NCBI RefSeq assembly: GCF_017497975.1 | Contig: NZ_JAGDEL010000008.1 | Location: 124,001 to 188,000, forward strand | DNA: 64,000 bases | Reading direction: 5' to 3' | Source of the DNA: Metabacillus bambusae | Lineage (GTDB): Bacteria > Bacillota > Bacilli > Bacillales > Bacillaceae | Part shown: positions 34,498-42,988 of the stretch, in pieces | Numbering within the stretch: position 1 is the first letter of the stretch | How the letters are laid out: every line of letters begins with the position of its first letter | The notes under the pieces: model-generated | What the model was told of the DNA's origin: nothing | Seen by the model: the letters and a program-made list of their open reading frames with translations, nothing else | Database searches by the model: none | Program-made: the position numbers and the translations under genes

Positions 34498-34505
34498 CTT
34501 TAACA
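34489..34505. promoter_or_regulatory. GlnR/TnrA box
   Basis: TGTTATAATCTTTAACA fits TGTNA-N7-TNACA perfectly and is a dyad. It overlaps the -10 box of the glnK promoter, so binding would repress, which suits GlnR under nitrogen excess rather than TnrA-type activation. Confidence 0.8.
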
Positions 34506-34545
34506 TAATGATGTCAGATAACCTAACAATGAAGAGGTGAGTAAC

Positions 34546-34908
34546 ATGAAAAAGATTGAAGCAATCATCAGACCTCAGAAGATAACCGAGACAATTAAGA
34601 GCTTAAAAAATATAGGAATAACAGGTTTTACAGTTTCACAAGTAGTAGGAAGAGGGAAGCAAAAGGATACGAAGGGTGTATACCGTGGAAAGAATTATAA
34701 TGTAACACTGCACCCGAAGATTAAGCTTGAAATCGTCCTATCCGATCACATGGTTGATCAAACGATCAAAACAATCATTGCTAATGCTCAAACAGGTGAA
34801 GATGGGGATGGGAAAATTTATGTATATCCAATCCTTGAAGCATATAACATTCGTACAGGTGAATCTGATGAAACTATCGATGATCTTTCAGTAAAGGAGG
34901 GGATGTAA
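34546..34908 (+). CDS. glnK: PII nitrogen-regulatory protein GlnK
   Basis: A 120-residue PII protein (MKKIEAIIRPQK start) with the T-loop GRGKQKDTKGVYRGKNY and the ATP-binding C-terminal GDGKIYVYPILEAYNIRTGE. The ATG at 34546 with AGAGGTG upstream gives the usual PII N-terminus; the GTG at 34537 is less likely. It binds and gates AmtB. The next gene begins after one base, and the order glnK-amtB is the reverse of B. subtilis nrgA-nrgB. Confidence 0.94.
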   Translation: MKKIEAIIRPQKITETIKSLKNIGITGFTVSQVVGRGKQKDTKGVYRGKNYNVTLHPKIKLEIVLSDHMVDQTIKTIIANAQTGEDGDGKIYVYPILEAYNIRTGESDETIDDLSVKEGM

Positions 34909-34909
34909 A

Positions 34910-36229
34910 GTGGAGATTATTCATTTAAATACAGTTTGGATTGTGATTGCAGCTGCGATGGTTTTATTTATGGAAGGCGGCTTTAGTTTATTAGAAGCGG
35001 GTTTAGTCCGCACGAAGAATGCTGTTAACGTTACAATGAAAATCTTCGTTGATTTAACAATAGGTGCCTTAGCATTTTGGCTTTTTGGATTTGGGATTAT
35101 GTTTGGACAAGATGCTTTTGGATTTATTGGGACAAGTTTATTTGGAAGTCCGGAAAAAATATCTCTTAGTATGGAGCTGCCGAGTGAAGCATTTGTGCTT
35201 TTTCAAATGGGTTTTGCAATAGCCTGTGTTTCGATTATTTCAGGTGCAGTTGCTGAACGAATGAATTTTAAAGCTTACATTATTACGGCTGCTCTTATTA
35301 CGCTTATCATTTATCCTTTATCAGGACATTGGATATGGAATAGTGAAGGTTGGTTAGCAAAGCTTGGTATGAAGGACTTTGCTGGTTCAGCGGCCATTCA
35401 CGCAGTTGGAGGTTTTGCAGCGTTAGCAATGGCTAAATTATTAGGTGCAAGAAAAGGGAGATTTAATTCAGATGGTACGGTGAATGTTTTTGCACCTAGT
35501 AATATACCATTAGCATCAAGTGGTGCATTTATTTTATGGTTCGGTTGGTTTGCATTTAATAGTGGAAGTACACTAGATGCCACAAATACTTCCTTAGCAT
35601 CAATTGCAATTAATACAATGCTAGCAGGTGCTAGTGGTGGTACAGTCACTCTATTATTGACAATGAATAAGTTCGGAAAAGCAGATCCAAGTATGACGAT
35701 AAATGGTGTTCTTTCAGGTTTAGTCGCGATAACAGCTGGTTGTGCTTTCGTTGATCAGTGGAGTGCGATTATCATAGGTGGAATTAGTGGAATCATCGTT
35801 ATTTATGCAACACTATTAATCGATAACATAAAAATTGATGATCCTGTTGGAGCAGTAGCAGTTCACGGCTTTAATGGAGTGTTTGGAACAATAGCTGTTG
35901 GCTTATTTGATACATCAGCAGGATTATTTACAACAGGTCAGGTTTCCTTATTAGGTGTTCAGCTTCTAGGTGCGGCTGTCGTAGCTGTATGGGGTTTAAT
36001 TGGTGGGGCTGTTATTGCAAAAGTAGCAGAGGTAACTGTTGGCTTACGCGCTACAGAAGAAGAGGAAGAGGAAGGGCTTGATATGTCCTATCACGGCATT
36101 CCTGCTTACAATGAACTTGAGCGGTTTACAGACCTACCAACAAGTCTTTACAATTTTGAAGAATCTACTGGTATTACCATTGCTCGAACGGAGCAAAAAC
36201 AAGTTGTAGGCAAGGTTTTTGCGGATTAA
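34910..36229 (+). CDS. amtB: Ammonium transporter AmtB
   Basis: A 439-residue Amt-family channel with about 11 membrane helices. It shows FMEGGFSLLEAGLVRTKNAVNV, FAIACVSIISGAVAERMNFKAY, GSAAIHAVGGFAALA (first pore His) and PVGAVAVHGFNGVFG (second pore His). The start is GTG with AAGGAGGGG upstream. The cytoplasmic tail, about 50 residues with an acidic EEEEEEGLD run, is longer than needed for transport and could interact with GlnK. Confidence 0.95.
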   Translation: MEIIHLNTVWIVIAAAMVLFMEGGFSLLEAGLVRTKNAVNVTMKIFVDLTIGALAFWLFGFGIMFGQDAFGFIGTSLFGSPEKISLSMELPSEAFVLFQMGFAIACVSIISGAVAERMNFKAYIITAALITLIIYPLSGHWIWNSEGWLAKLGMKDFAGSAAIHAVGGFAALAMAKLLGARKGRFNSDGTVNVFAPSNIPLASSGAFILWFGWFAFNSGSTLDATNTSLASIAINTMLAGASGGTVTLLLTMNKFGKADPSMTINGVLSGLVAITAGCAFVDQWSAIIIGGISGIIVIYATLLIDNIKIDDPVGAVAVHGFNGVFGTIAVGLFDTSAGLFTTGQVSLLGVQLLGAAVVAVWGLIGGAVIAKVAEVTVGLRATEEEEEEGLDMSYHGIPAYNELERFTDLPTSLYNFEESTGITIARTEQKQVVGKVFAD

Positions 36230-36257
36230 TGATTAGTTAAATCGTAGCTAAATACTA

Positions 36258-36298
36258 AAAATAAGACCCAGTAACGCAAAATACTGGGTCTTATTTTT
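36258..36298. terminator. Bidirectional terminator amtB / permease
   Basis: AAATAAGACCCAGT and ACTGGGTCTTATTT form a 14-bp stem with A- and T-runs on each side, between convergent genes. Confidence 0.92.
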
Positions 36299-36313
36299 AT
36301 GTCCAACATTCAA

Positions 36314-37699
36314 TCATTTCCCTAATTTACTATGGTGTCTTGCATAAACGAAATAAATAATCAATCCAATGCAAATCCAAATAACAAAAGAAATCCATGT
36401 GATCACTGGCAAGCTTGTCATTAAATAAATACATAATAAGGCACTAATAGCAGGAAGAAAAGGAACAAACGGCACTTTAAATGCTCGTTCTAAATCAGGG
36501 TGTGTTCTTCTAAGCGCGATAACTGCAATTGAAATTAAAGTGAATGCTGCTAATGTTCCCATATTAACTAAGTGAGCTAATGTAGTTAAATCTACAAAAC
36601 CTGCAATCAAAGCTGCGATTAATCCCGTCATCCAAGTATTTTGGAAAGGAGTTTTAAACGTTGGATGAACCTTAGAAAGCTTTTTAGGTAATAGTCCGTC
36701 ACGACTCATTGCGAAAGAAATTCTAACCTGAGCATACATCATGACAAGTAATACCGTCGTAATTCCTGTAATCGCTCCAACAGATATAATTCCAGCAAGC
36801 GAGTTTTGTCCAACAAATTGAAGAGCAAAGGTTACAGGATCAGAAACATTTAGTTGTGAATATGGAACCATCCCTGTTAAGATTAACGCTACAATGATAT
36901 ATAACCCCGTACAAACGGTTAGCGATGCAATGATTCCGATTGGAACATCACGTTGTGGACGTTTTACTTCCTCGGATGCAGTAGCTACTGCATCAAATCC
37001 AATATATGCAAAGAAAACAGTTGCTGCGCCAGTAATAATTCCTTCAAATCCAAACGGTGCAAACGGAGTCCAGTTTTCTGGCTTTACATAAAAAATCCCT
37101 GAAACGATGAAGGCAACAATAACAGCCAATTTGATAAACACCATAATGTTATTAACACGTGTACTTTCTTTAATTCCCTTTGACAACAACGCTGTTATTA
37201 AGAAAATGATGATGATAGCTGGTAAGTTAATCATTCCCCCTTCACCAGATCCTGGTGCAGAGGTGAGGATTGCAGGTAATGTAATCCCGAAGCCTTCTAA
37301 AAGTGCTTGAAAATACCCAGACCAACCAGTAGCAACAGCTGCTGTTGCTAGTAAATATTCAAGCATCAAGTCCCATCCGATTAAAAAGGCAAAAATTTCC
37401 CCAAGTGTCGCATAGGTGTACGTATACACACTACCTGAAATAGGAACTGATGATGCAAATTCAGCATAACAAAAAGCAGCGAGAGCACAAGCAATGCCCG
37501 ATAAAATAAACGATAGGACAAGAGCAGGACCAGCTGATTCTGCAGCAACCACCCCTGTTAAAACGAAAATTCCTGTACCGATAATGGCCCCAATCCCTAA
37601 CATTGTTAAATCGAGTGCACTAAGTGTTCGATTAAGTGATTTTTGATTACTTTGTTGGATTAGTTGTGAAATTGATTTTTTTCTAAAAAGTGAACTCAT
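36314..37699 (-). CDS. APC-family amino acid permease (YfnA-like)
   Basis: A 461-residue permease with about 12-14 membrane helices. LDLTMLGIGAIIGTGIFVLTG is the APC substrate-site motif, and the order of conserved segments (FFAYIGFDAVATASEEVKRPQRDVPIGI) matches the cationic amino acid transporter group to which B. subtilis YfnA belongs. The ribosome site TTGGAGG precedes the ATG. It is alone on its strand, between two terminators. The substrate is not determined. Confidence 0.88.
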   Translation of the reverse strand: MSSLFRKKSISQLIQQSNQKSLNRTLSALDLTMLGIGAIIGTGIFVLTGVVAAESAGPALVLSFILSGIACALAAFCYAEFASSVPISGSVYTYTYATLGEIFAFLIGWDLMLEYLLATAAVATGWSGYFQALLEGFGITLPAILTSAPGSGEGGMINLPAIIIIFLITALLSKGIKESTRVNNIMVFIKLAVIVAFIVSGIFYVKPENWTPFAPFGFEGIITGAATVFFAYIGFDAVATASEEVKRPQRDVPIGIIASLTVCTGLYIIVALILTGMVPYSQLNVSDPVTFALQFVGQNSLAGIISVGAITGITTVLLVMMYAQVRISFAMSRDGLLPKKLSKVHPTFKTPFQNTWMTGLIAALIAGFVDLTTLAHLVNMGTLAAFTLISIAVIALRRTHPDLERAFKVPFVPFLPAISALLCIYLMTSLPVITWISFVIWICIGLIIYFVYARHHSKLGK

Positions 37700-37837
37700 A
37701 AATCCTCCAAGTTAAAAATGTTCTAAGAAAAACGCACAAATTGTAGTATATTGTCGAATATTCTAAAAGTCAATACTTATCTGACTATTAACATGTTTAA
37801 TGCAATTACGAAGAGGACAAATCAAATCTATTTACAA

Positions 37838-37866
37838 AAAAGAGGATGACTCTTTCGTCATCCTTC
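37838..37866 (-). terminator. Terminator of copC-copD
   Basis: AGGATGAC and GTCATCCT form an 8-bp stem with a short loop; on the minus strand CTTTTTTG follows. Confidence 0.82.
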
Positions 37867-37890
37867 TTATTCTTGCATTTATTCTTAAAT

Positions 37891-38973
37891 TTAACCTACT
37901 ATTAGTGACATAATTAATCCAAGGTAAGTAGCGATGATAAAAATGACACCAAATCCTAGAGCAATCCAAGGAGAAACCCTTTTGTAAAAACTTACAAAAA
38001 TCATGGCTAAAAACATAAAAGCAATGATCATGATAAGAATACTTTGGAATCCTCCAGAGAACTGGACTGTAAATGGAGCAACTACCTCATGACCTAGCAA
38101 TAACTCTACCCAGATGGCGGCTCCTTCTTGAATGACAGTGGCATTAACTTGGTGCGGTGGTGGTAATGTTCCTAAGACACCAGTTATGAAAAAAACAATC
38201 ATTAGTATTACAGTCTCAGCTTGTACCCACTTTTTTGCATTAAACCCTGAATCTATTTTTGCTTTTCTTGAAAGGATTCCATTTATAAATGCAAATGCTA
38301 AAACAGGGATAATGCTAAGATGTTTTATTAAAAGCATTTGACCATACGGCAATACCCAAGCATTCGCATAATCTCTCGGTTCAATCACAAAGAACATAAG
38401 GAAGACCCCACTCATTGTTGTCATGAAAAATAAAATGATTGAAAGTGGTGTAAACCAACGTAAAAAGGAATGCCAATTTTTAATGCTGTTAGCTAACCAG
38501 CCTACATGAATAAGAACTCCAACCCAAATGGTAATTGTTAAGAAATGAATTGAATGTGTGAAAAGGCCTGGCAATAAATCCAGTGTTGAAGCATGGCTCG
38601 CATAACCTACAGAAACGATCATCAATAGTAAAAAGAGTGCTTGTAAGTATTTGGAGCCTTCTACATAAATAATCATCCATAAAAATACAGCAAAAAAACT
38701 TCCATAAAGCCAGGCAATACCAACTTGAAACTCAGTTAGGATGGCATATGCACTAAAGCTTAATAGTCCTTCAGGTGCAAAAAATGAAATAACTTGAAGG
38801 ACTGGAAAAAACGTGAAAATGATAATTCCTAAAACAGTTAATAGTAAGCTTTGTTTTGAAGCCTTAATGGATGGCTTTTTTGAAGCTGGTACAAATTGAA
38901 GCACAACATAGCCAACCAAATAAGAAAATAGCATGTACGTGACATATTCAGTCATTGGAATAAGCTGATTCAT
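37891..38973 (-). CDS. copD: CopD-family copper protein
   Basis: A 360-residue membrane protein with about 9-10 helices and a CopD domain in its middle (FTHSIHFLTITIWVGVLIHVGW, PYGQMLLIKHLSIIPVLAF). It follows copC after 3 bases, its ribosome site overlapping the copC stop. In B. subtilis, CopC and CopD are fused in YcnJ, a copper importer; here they are separate. It probably takes copper from CopC for uptake. Confidence 0.88.
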   Translation of the reverse strand: MNQLIPMTEYVTYMLFSYLVGYVVLQFVPASKKPSIKASKQSLLLTVLGIIIFTFFPVLQVISFFAPEGLLSFSAYAILTEFQVGIAWLYGSFFAVFLWMIIYVEGSKYLQALFLLLMIVSVGYASHASTLDLLPGLFTHSIHFLTITIWVGVLIHVGWLANSIKNWHSFLRWFTPLSIILFFMTTMSGVFLMFFVIEPRDYANAWVLPYGQMLLIKHLSIIPVLAFAFINGILSRKAKIDSGFNAKKWVQAETVILMIVFFITGVLGTLPPPHQVNATVIQEGAAIWVELLLGHEVVAPFTVQFSGGFQSILIMIIAFMFLAMIFVSFYKRVSPWIALGFGVIFIIATYLGLIMSLIVG

Positions 38974-38976
38974 ACA

Positions 38977-39540
38977 TTACCTCTTTTTACGTAAAAGAAT
39001 CCAAATACCGACCGCTAAAAGGACGACTAATACAATTACAGATATAGTAGAAAACAGTGAACTATTGTCCTTAACAGTTTCTGACGCAGCTTCTATTTCA
39101 GCTTTTTCTTCTACGGCTGTATCATTCTCTTCAGTATTCTCTTTAGTTTTGTCTACTTGTTCAGTTTCATCTTGAACTTCTTCTTCAATTTCAGTATTAG
39201 GAATGTTCACTGTAAAAGGAATATCCCCTGTTAATACATGCCCATCAGTTGAGGCGACTTGCCAAGTTAAAAGATAATTACCATTTTCGAGTGGTGCTGT
39301 TAATGAACCGATAATTTGTTTATCGTTGACAGAAGAATCAAGTTTGATTTCTTCTTGTTCCTTTACTAATGTCAATCTACCTTGATTTTCAATAGCTCCA
39401 GCAAATTCTACTTTAAGCTCACGTATCTCTTCAGTGATGATTTCTCCTTCACTTGGATATGAATCCGATACAGTCGTATGTGCTGATGCATAAATTGGAC
39501 ATGCCAAAATTAAACATATAATAAATAAAAACTTCTTCAT
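38977..39540 (-). CDS. copC: CopC-domain copper-binding protein with C-terminal anchor
   Basis: A 187-residue protein. A signal peptide ends at SAHT, leaving an N-terminal His1, the classic CopC Cu(II) ligand. ASTDGHVLTGDIPFTV carries the Asp and His ligands. An acidic Glu/Thr linker (about residues 120-160) leads to a C-terminal membrane helix (VIVLVVLLAVGIWILL) and RKKR. It probably hands copper to CopD. Confidence 0.9.
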   Translation of the reverse strand: MKKFLFIICLILACPIYASAHTTVSDSYPSEGEIITEEIRELKVEFAGAIENQGRLTLVKEQEEIKLDSSVNDKQIIGSLTAPLENGNYLLTWQVASTDGHVLTGDIPFTVNIPNTEIEEEVQDETEQVDKTKENTEENDTAVEEKAEIEAASETVKDNSSLFSTISVIVLVVLLAVGIWILLRKKR

Positions 39541-39670
39541 AAACTCACCCTTATTTTTTTAATCTTCTTACCTTCTTTCATTTTAACATTAATTGCTTTC
39601 TTCATTATTAATACATTTCTAACAATTTAGCAAACAAGCCGAATAGGATAAGAGGCGTTTTATTTAAAAT
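39541..39670. other. copC upstream region
   Basis: AT-rich, no gene seen. It presumably holds the copC promoter, which I could not fix with confidence. Confidence 0.5.
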
Positions 39671-39889
39671 GGCTGTTTTCACAAACTTTGTTGCTATTAA
39701 CCAAGTAATGGGGTTTGGTTGATTGCAGAGAGAGATGCTCGCTTTCCGCGGGGCGAGCGGTGAGCCTCCTCGGCGTAAACGCCTGCATGAGTCTAACTTG
39801 TCCCGCTACTCTAAGCAGGAGTCTCGCAATCCGTTCCAATCAACCTTAAGCAGTTTTCGTTCTAAAAGCAACAATCTCTTAGAAAAGAG
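39671..39889. repeat. Dispersed palindromic repeat, copy 2
   Basis: About 219 bp in the opposite orientation to copy 1 at 31355. It shares the GC-rich core (GCTCGCTTTCCGCGGGG, CGGCGTAAACGCCTGCA) and both outer parts down to CTCTTTTCTAAGAGATTG-type ends, with about 35 extra bases in the middle (TCTAACTTGTCCCGCTACTC region). Confidence 0.85.
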
Positions 39890-40023
39890 TCTATATAAAT
39901 AAATAGAATTTTCACCTTCATTATAGTTAATTTATTTTGTTGTCTTTAAGCAATTTAATATGCGGAAATATGAAAAATTCATAGAAAACTGTGCGAATGC
40001 CCTACCGTACAAGTCCCTATATT

Positions 40024-40032
40024 CATATTGTA
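40024..40032 (+). promoter_or_regulatory. Possible sigma-K -10 element
   Basis: CATATTGTA fits the sigma-K consensus CATANNNTA and lies about 20 bases before the ribosome site of the first YjcZ-type gene, which belongs to a family of sporulation proteins. The -35 part (AC at the right distance) is not clear. Confidence 0.4.
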
Positions 40033-40060
40033 GTAGTACAACGAAAGGGAGGAGTTGTTA

Positions 40061-40172
40061 ATGAGTGGTGCAACTCCAGGTTACGGTTACGGTTACGGTG
40101 GTGGCTTTGCTTTAATCGTTGTTTTGTTCATTCCTATTAATTATTGTAGGTTCGGCTTTCGTTGGCTACTAA
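40061..40172 (+). pseudogene. YjcZ-family mini-protein, frameshifted
   Basis: The start [24 protein letters not shown] is a typical YjcZ-family sporulation peptide. One extra T near 40130-40133 shifts the frame. Removing it gives ILLIIVGSAFVGY and the TAA at 40170-40172, a 36-residue normal product. As it stands the frame continues to about 40198 and makes a 45-residue variant with a basic tail ([16 protein letters not shown]). It is either a decayed copy or a sequencing error. The ribosome site GGGAGGAG is strong. Confidence 0.7.
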
Positions 40173-40220
40173 GAAGAATTGGAATTTCTTTTAGATAAAT
40201 CACTTAATGGAGGAGTTAGA

Positions 40221-40364
40221 ATGGGTTATGGTTATGGATTCGGTGGCTACGGCGGAGGCTGTGGTTACGGTGGTGGCGGATATGGCTATGGTGCAGGTAG
40301 AGGTTTCGCGCTAATTGTTGTATTGTTCATCCTTTTAATTATTGTTGGCGCAGCTTGGTTTTAA
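40221..40364 (+). CDS. YjcZ-family small glycine-rich membrane protein
   Basis: A 47-residue protein: Gly/Tyr-rich N-terminal half ([21 protein letters not shown]) and one membrane helix ([18 protein letters not shown]). The ATG at 40221 has GGAGG 7 bases upstream; an in-frame ATG at 40179 lies in the previous gene. Related proteins are found in Bacillus spores. A perfect palindromic terminator follows. Confidence 0.85.
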   Translation: MGYGYGFGGYGGGCGYGGGGYGYGAGRGFALIVVLFILLIIVGAAWF

Positions 40365-40376
40365 TAAAACCTAGTA

Positions 40377-40410
40377 AAAGGGGTCTGACGAATTCGTCAG
40401 ACCCCTTTTA
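40377..40410 (+). terminator. Terminator of the YjcZ pair
   Basis: AAAAGGGGTCTGACGA and TCGTCAGACCCCTTTT form an almost loopless perfect palindrome with flanking A- and T-runs, acting in both directions. Confidence 0.9.
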
Positions 40411-40448
40411 CTTATCGTGATAAAGCTGGCAAAGGAGATGATTTCTTA

Positions 40449-40502
40449 ATGATAAACCAATTAATGATCAAAGGATGTGATAAACCATTCAATCTTGAAT
40501 AA
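40449..40502 (+). CDS. Possible 17-residue peptide
   Basis: MINQLMIKGCDKPFNLE could be read from the ATG at 40449, with AAAGGAG 12 bases upstream. It is followed by a terminator at 40542. Nothing else supports coding, and it may be an RNA gene instead. Confidence 0.2.
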   Translation: MINQLMIKGCDKPFNLE

Positions 40503-40541
40503 GAACAGTCTCCATCGTTAAGCCTTGAACAACTAATGGAA

Positions 40542-40574
40542 CGAACTTCACAATTGTGAAGTTCGTTTTTTCTT
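40542..40574 (+). terminator. Orphan palindromic terminator
   Basis: ACGAACTTCACAATTGTGAAGTTCGT followed by TTTTTC is a strong terminator (arms of 12-13 bases) with no annotated gene between it and the previous terminator at 40410, pointing to a small transcript in 40411-40541. Confidence 0.75.
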
Positions 40575-40687
40575 CGATTTTCCATAGAGCGAATGTTCTT
40601 ATTGCTGTAATTCATCTCAGATTAATAACAATTTAAGAAATAATGGAAATCGAATTGATAAATAGTTGATAAGGATCAAGTTGAGAG

Positions 40688-40730
40688 AAAACCACATAAA
40701 AACAACTAAAGTCATTTAAAAACAACATAA
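40688..40730. promoter_or_regulatory. Three direct repeats upstream of the phosphonate operon
   Basis: AAACCACATAA (40689), AAACAACTAAA (40700) and AAACAACATAA (40720) lie just before the -35 box, the last two 20 bases apart. They are candidate operator half-sites for the DeoR-type regulator at the end of the operon or for an activator. Confidence 0.4.
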
Positions 40731-40739
40731 TACAAAATA

Positions 40740-40768
40740 TTTACATTGGCTTCACACCTAGTTAATAT
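40740..40768 (+). promoter_or_regulatory. sigma-A promoter of the phosphonate operon
   Basis: TTTACA and TAATAT are separated by 17 bases, about 50 bases upstream of the first gene. Confidence 0.55.
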
Positions 40769-40821
40769 TGTGGATTTATATTGTATATATAAGTTAATTA
40801 TTAAAAAGGGAAGTGAAAACA

Positions 40822-41898
40822 ATGAAAAACCACACTTTTAAACTATTCATTCTATTGTTGTCAATCTTAGTATTGACTGCATGTGGAAATGCAAATTCAG
40901 AGGAGGCTACTACAAGTAACCAGGAAGGCGGACTATCAGGTGAATTAACTGTTTACACAGCGATAGAAGAAGAATTAATTCCTCAATATTTAGAAAAGTT
41001 TAAAGTGAAATACCCTGATGTTAAGTTAAATATTGTAAGAGATTCAACTGGGATTATTACTGCTAAGCTTTTATCTGAAGGAAAAAATACACAGGCAGAT
41101 GTTGTATGGGGACTAGCTGCATCCAGCCTACTTGCACTTGATCAAAAGGATATGCTAGCAAGCTATACACCGAAAGGCAGTGACAAAATTCTTCCTTCCT
41201 TTAAGGATTCAAAAGAACCTCTCAAATGGGTTGGAAACACTTCATTTATGACAGGAGTAGTCGTAAATACCACGGAACTCGAGAAAAAGAATCTACCAAT
41301 CCCTAAATCTTATGAAGATCTTATAAAACCTGAATACAAGGATATGATTGTCATGCCACATCCTGCTTCATCTGGGACAGGCTTTCTAACAGTATCCGCT
41401 TGGTTACAAATGATGGGGGAAGATAAAGGTTGGAAATTCATGAACGACTTACACGAAAATGTTGCTACCTATACCCATTCTGGTTCAAAACCAGCTAAAT
41501 TAGCTGCATCAGGCGAATATGCAATTGGTATTACATTAGCATATAGCGGTGTTCAACAAAAGCAGGAAGGAGCTCCTGTTGAAGTCGTTTTACCAGAAGA
41601 AGGTCTTGGCTGGGATGTAGAAGCGAATGGTTTAATTAATAAAAATGAAATGAAAAATAAAGAACTAGCAAAGGCATTTCTTGATTGGGCAATCACTGAT
41701 GACGTAATGAAAAAGTATTTTGATGCAAATGGATTCTCAACGATGGAAAATAATTTTGAACTACCAGATGGGTTCCCAGAGGGTGTCGAAGAAAAAATGT
41801 TTTCTGACAATGACTTAAACTGGGCAGCACAAAACCGTGACAGCATTTTAAAAGAATGGGACTCTCAATTTAGTTCAAAGGCTGAACCAACACAATAA
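40822..41898 (+). CDS. phnS: 2-Aminoethylphosphonate ABC transporter binding lipoprotein
   Basis: A 358-residue extracellular solute-binding lipoprotein of the iron/AEP/spermidine type (SBP family 1-like): lipobox LTAC, ELTVYTAIEEELIPQYLEKF, ADVVWGLAASSLLAL, PHPASSGTGFLTVSAW. ATG 40822 is chosen over the GTG at 40813. It opens an operon with phnX and phnW, which decides for 2-aminoethylphosphonate over iron. It captures the substrate at the outer membrane face. Confidence 0.87.
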   Translation: MKNHTFKLFILLLSILVLTACGNANSEEATTSNQEGGLSGELTVYTAIEEELIPQYLEKFKVKYPDVKLNIVRDSTGIITAKLLSEGKNTQADVVWGLAASSLLALDQKDMLASYTPKGSDKILPSFKDSKEPLKWVGNTSFMTGVVVNTTELEKKNLPIPKSYEDLIKPEYKDMIVMPHPASSGTGFLTVSAWLQMMGEDKGWKFMNDLHENVATYTHSGSKPAKLAASGEYAIGITLAYSGVQQKQEGAPVEVVLPEEGLGWDVEANGLINKNEMKNKELAKAFLDWAITDDVMKKYFDANGFSTMENNFELPDGFPEGVEEKMFSDNDLNWAAQNRDSILKEWDSQFSSKAEPTQ

Positions 41899-41963
41899 TT
41901 GTGTTCTTACATTGAGAATTAAAATCGAACTTGTGCATTTCAATTAAAAGGAGGATCTCCCTC

Positions 41964-42986
41964 ATGACACAACCATTTTTAGAAATAGGTCAAATCTCAA
42001 AAGAATTCGGTGTTTTTAAAGCACTTGAGGATATTAGTTTTACGATCGATAAAAATGAATTTGTTTGCTTGTTAGGTCCAAGCGGTTGTGGGAAAACAAC
42101 ATTGTTACGTATTATTGCGGGATTAGAAACACCAAGCAAGGGTTTTATCAGGCTAGAGGGCAATGATTTAACAAGTTTACCTCCTTCGAAAAGAGATTTT
42201 GGAATTGTTTTTCAATCATATGCTTTATTTCCAAACTTAACTGCCTATCAAAATATTGAGTATGGCTTAAAAAATAGGAATCTAAAGAAAAAGGAAAGAC
42301 AAGAAAGGGTTTACGAAGTACTTGAGATGGTGGATTTATCACATATTCAGAAAAAGTACCCATCACAATTGTCAGGTGGACAACAACAACGAGTTGCATT
42401 GGCAAGGGCAATTGCGTTGTCACCAAAGTTTTTACTATTAGATGAGCCTCTATCTGCACTAGATGCAAAGGTAAGAGACAAGCTGCGTTATGAAATTCGT
42501 GCAATACAAGAAAAACTTGGTATTGCGACGATTATGGTTACCCATGATCAAGAGGAAGCATTAACGATGGCTGATAAAGTCGTTGTCATGAATAATGCAA
42601 AGATTATGCAAATAGGTAGTCCACAGGAAATATATAATCAGCCCCACCACCCATTTGTAGCAGATTTTATTGGCTCTATTAATATGTGGAAAGCGGAAAA
42701 GCGAACGGCTGGAATTAACAAAATTATAGGTATTCGACCAGAACATGTTCAACTGTCACATGATGAAGGTGTAAAAACTCGATTAGAAAATATTGAATTT
42801 AGAGGCGCGAGTTACCGTCTTCAATTGTGTGTGGAGGACGTTTCCTCTCCACTGAATAAACAAATTCTTAAGGTAGATGTTTCGGCGGCAACAATTCATG
42901 AATACAGTCTAAGGAAGGATGGAACTGTATCGATTCAATTTCCGGAACCACATTTATTAACCTATGAAGAACAGGTGGTTATTTAA
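41964..42986 (+). CDS. phnT: 2-Aminoethylphosphonate ABC transporter ATPase
   Basis: A 340-residue ATPase: Walker A GPSGCGKTT, Q-loop FQSYALFPNLTAYQN, signature LSGGQQQR, Walker B LLLDEPLSALD, H-loop VTHDQEEA, then a TOBE-like C-terminal domain. ATG 41964 has a perfect AAAGGAGG; the upstream in-frame ATG at 41931 is less likely. The permease starts 2 bases later. Confidence 0.9.
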   Translation: MTQPFLEIGQISKEFGVFKALEDISFTIDKNEFVCLLGPSGCGKTTLLRIIAGLETPSKGFIRLEGNDLTSLPPSKRDFGIVFQSYALFPNLTAYQNIEYGLKNRNLKKKERQERVYEVLEMVDLSHIQKKYPSQLSGGQQQRVALARAIALSPKFLLLDEPLSALDAKVRDKLRYEIRAIQEKLGIATIMVTHDQEEALTMADKVVVMNNAKIMQIGSPQEIYNQPHHPFVADFIGSINMWKAEKRTAGINKIIGIRPEHVQLSHDEGVKTRLENIEFRGASYRLQLCVEDVSSPLNKQILKVDVSAATIHEYSLRKDGTVSIQFPEPHLLTYEEQVVI

Positions 42987-42988
42987 AT

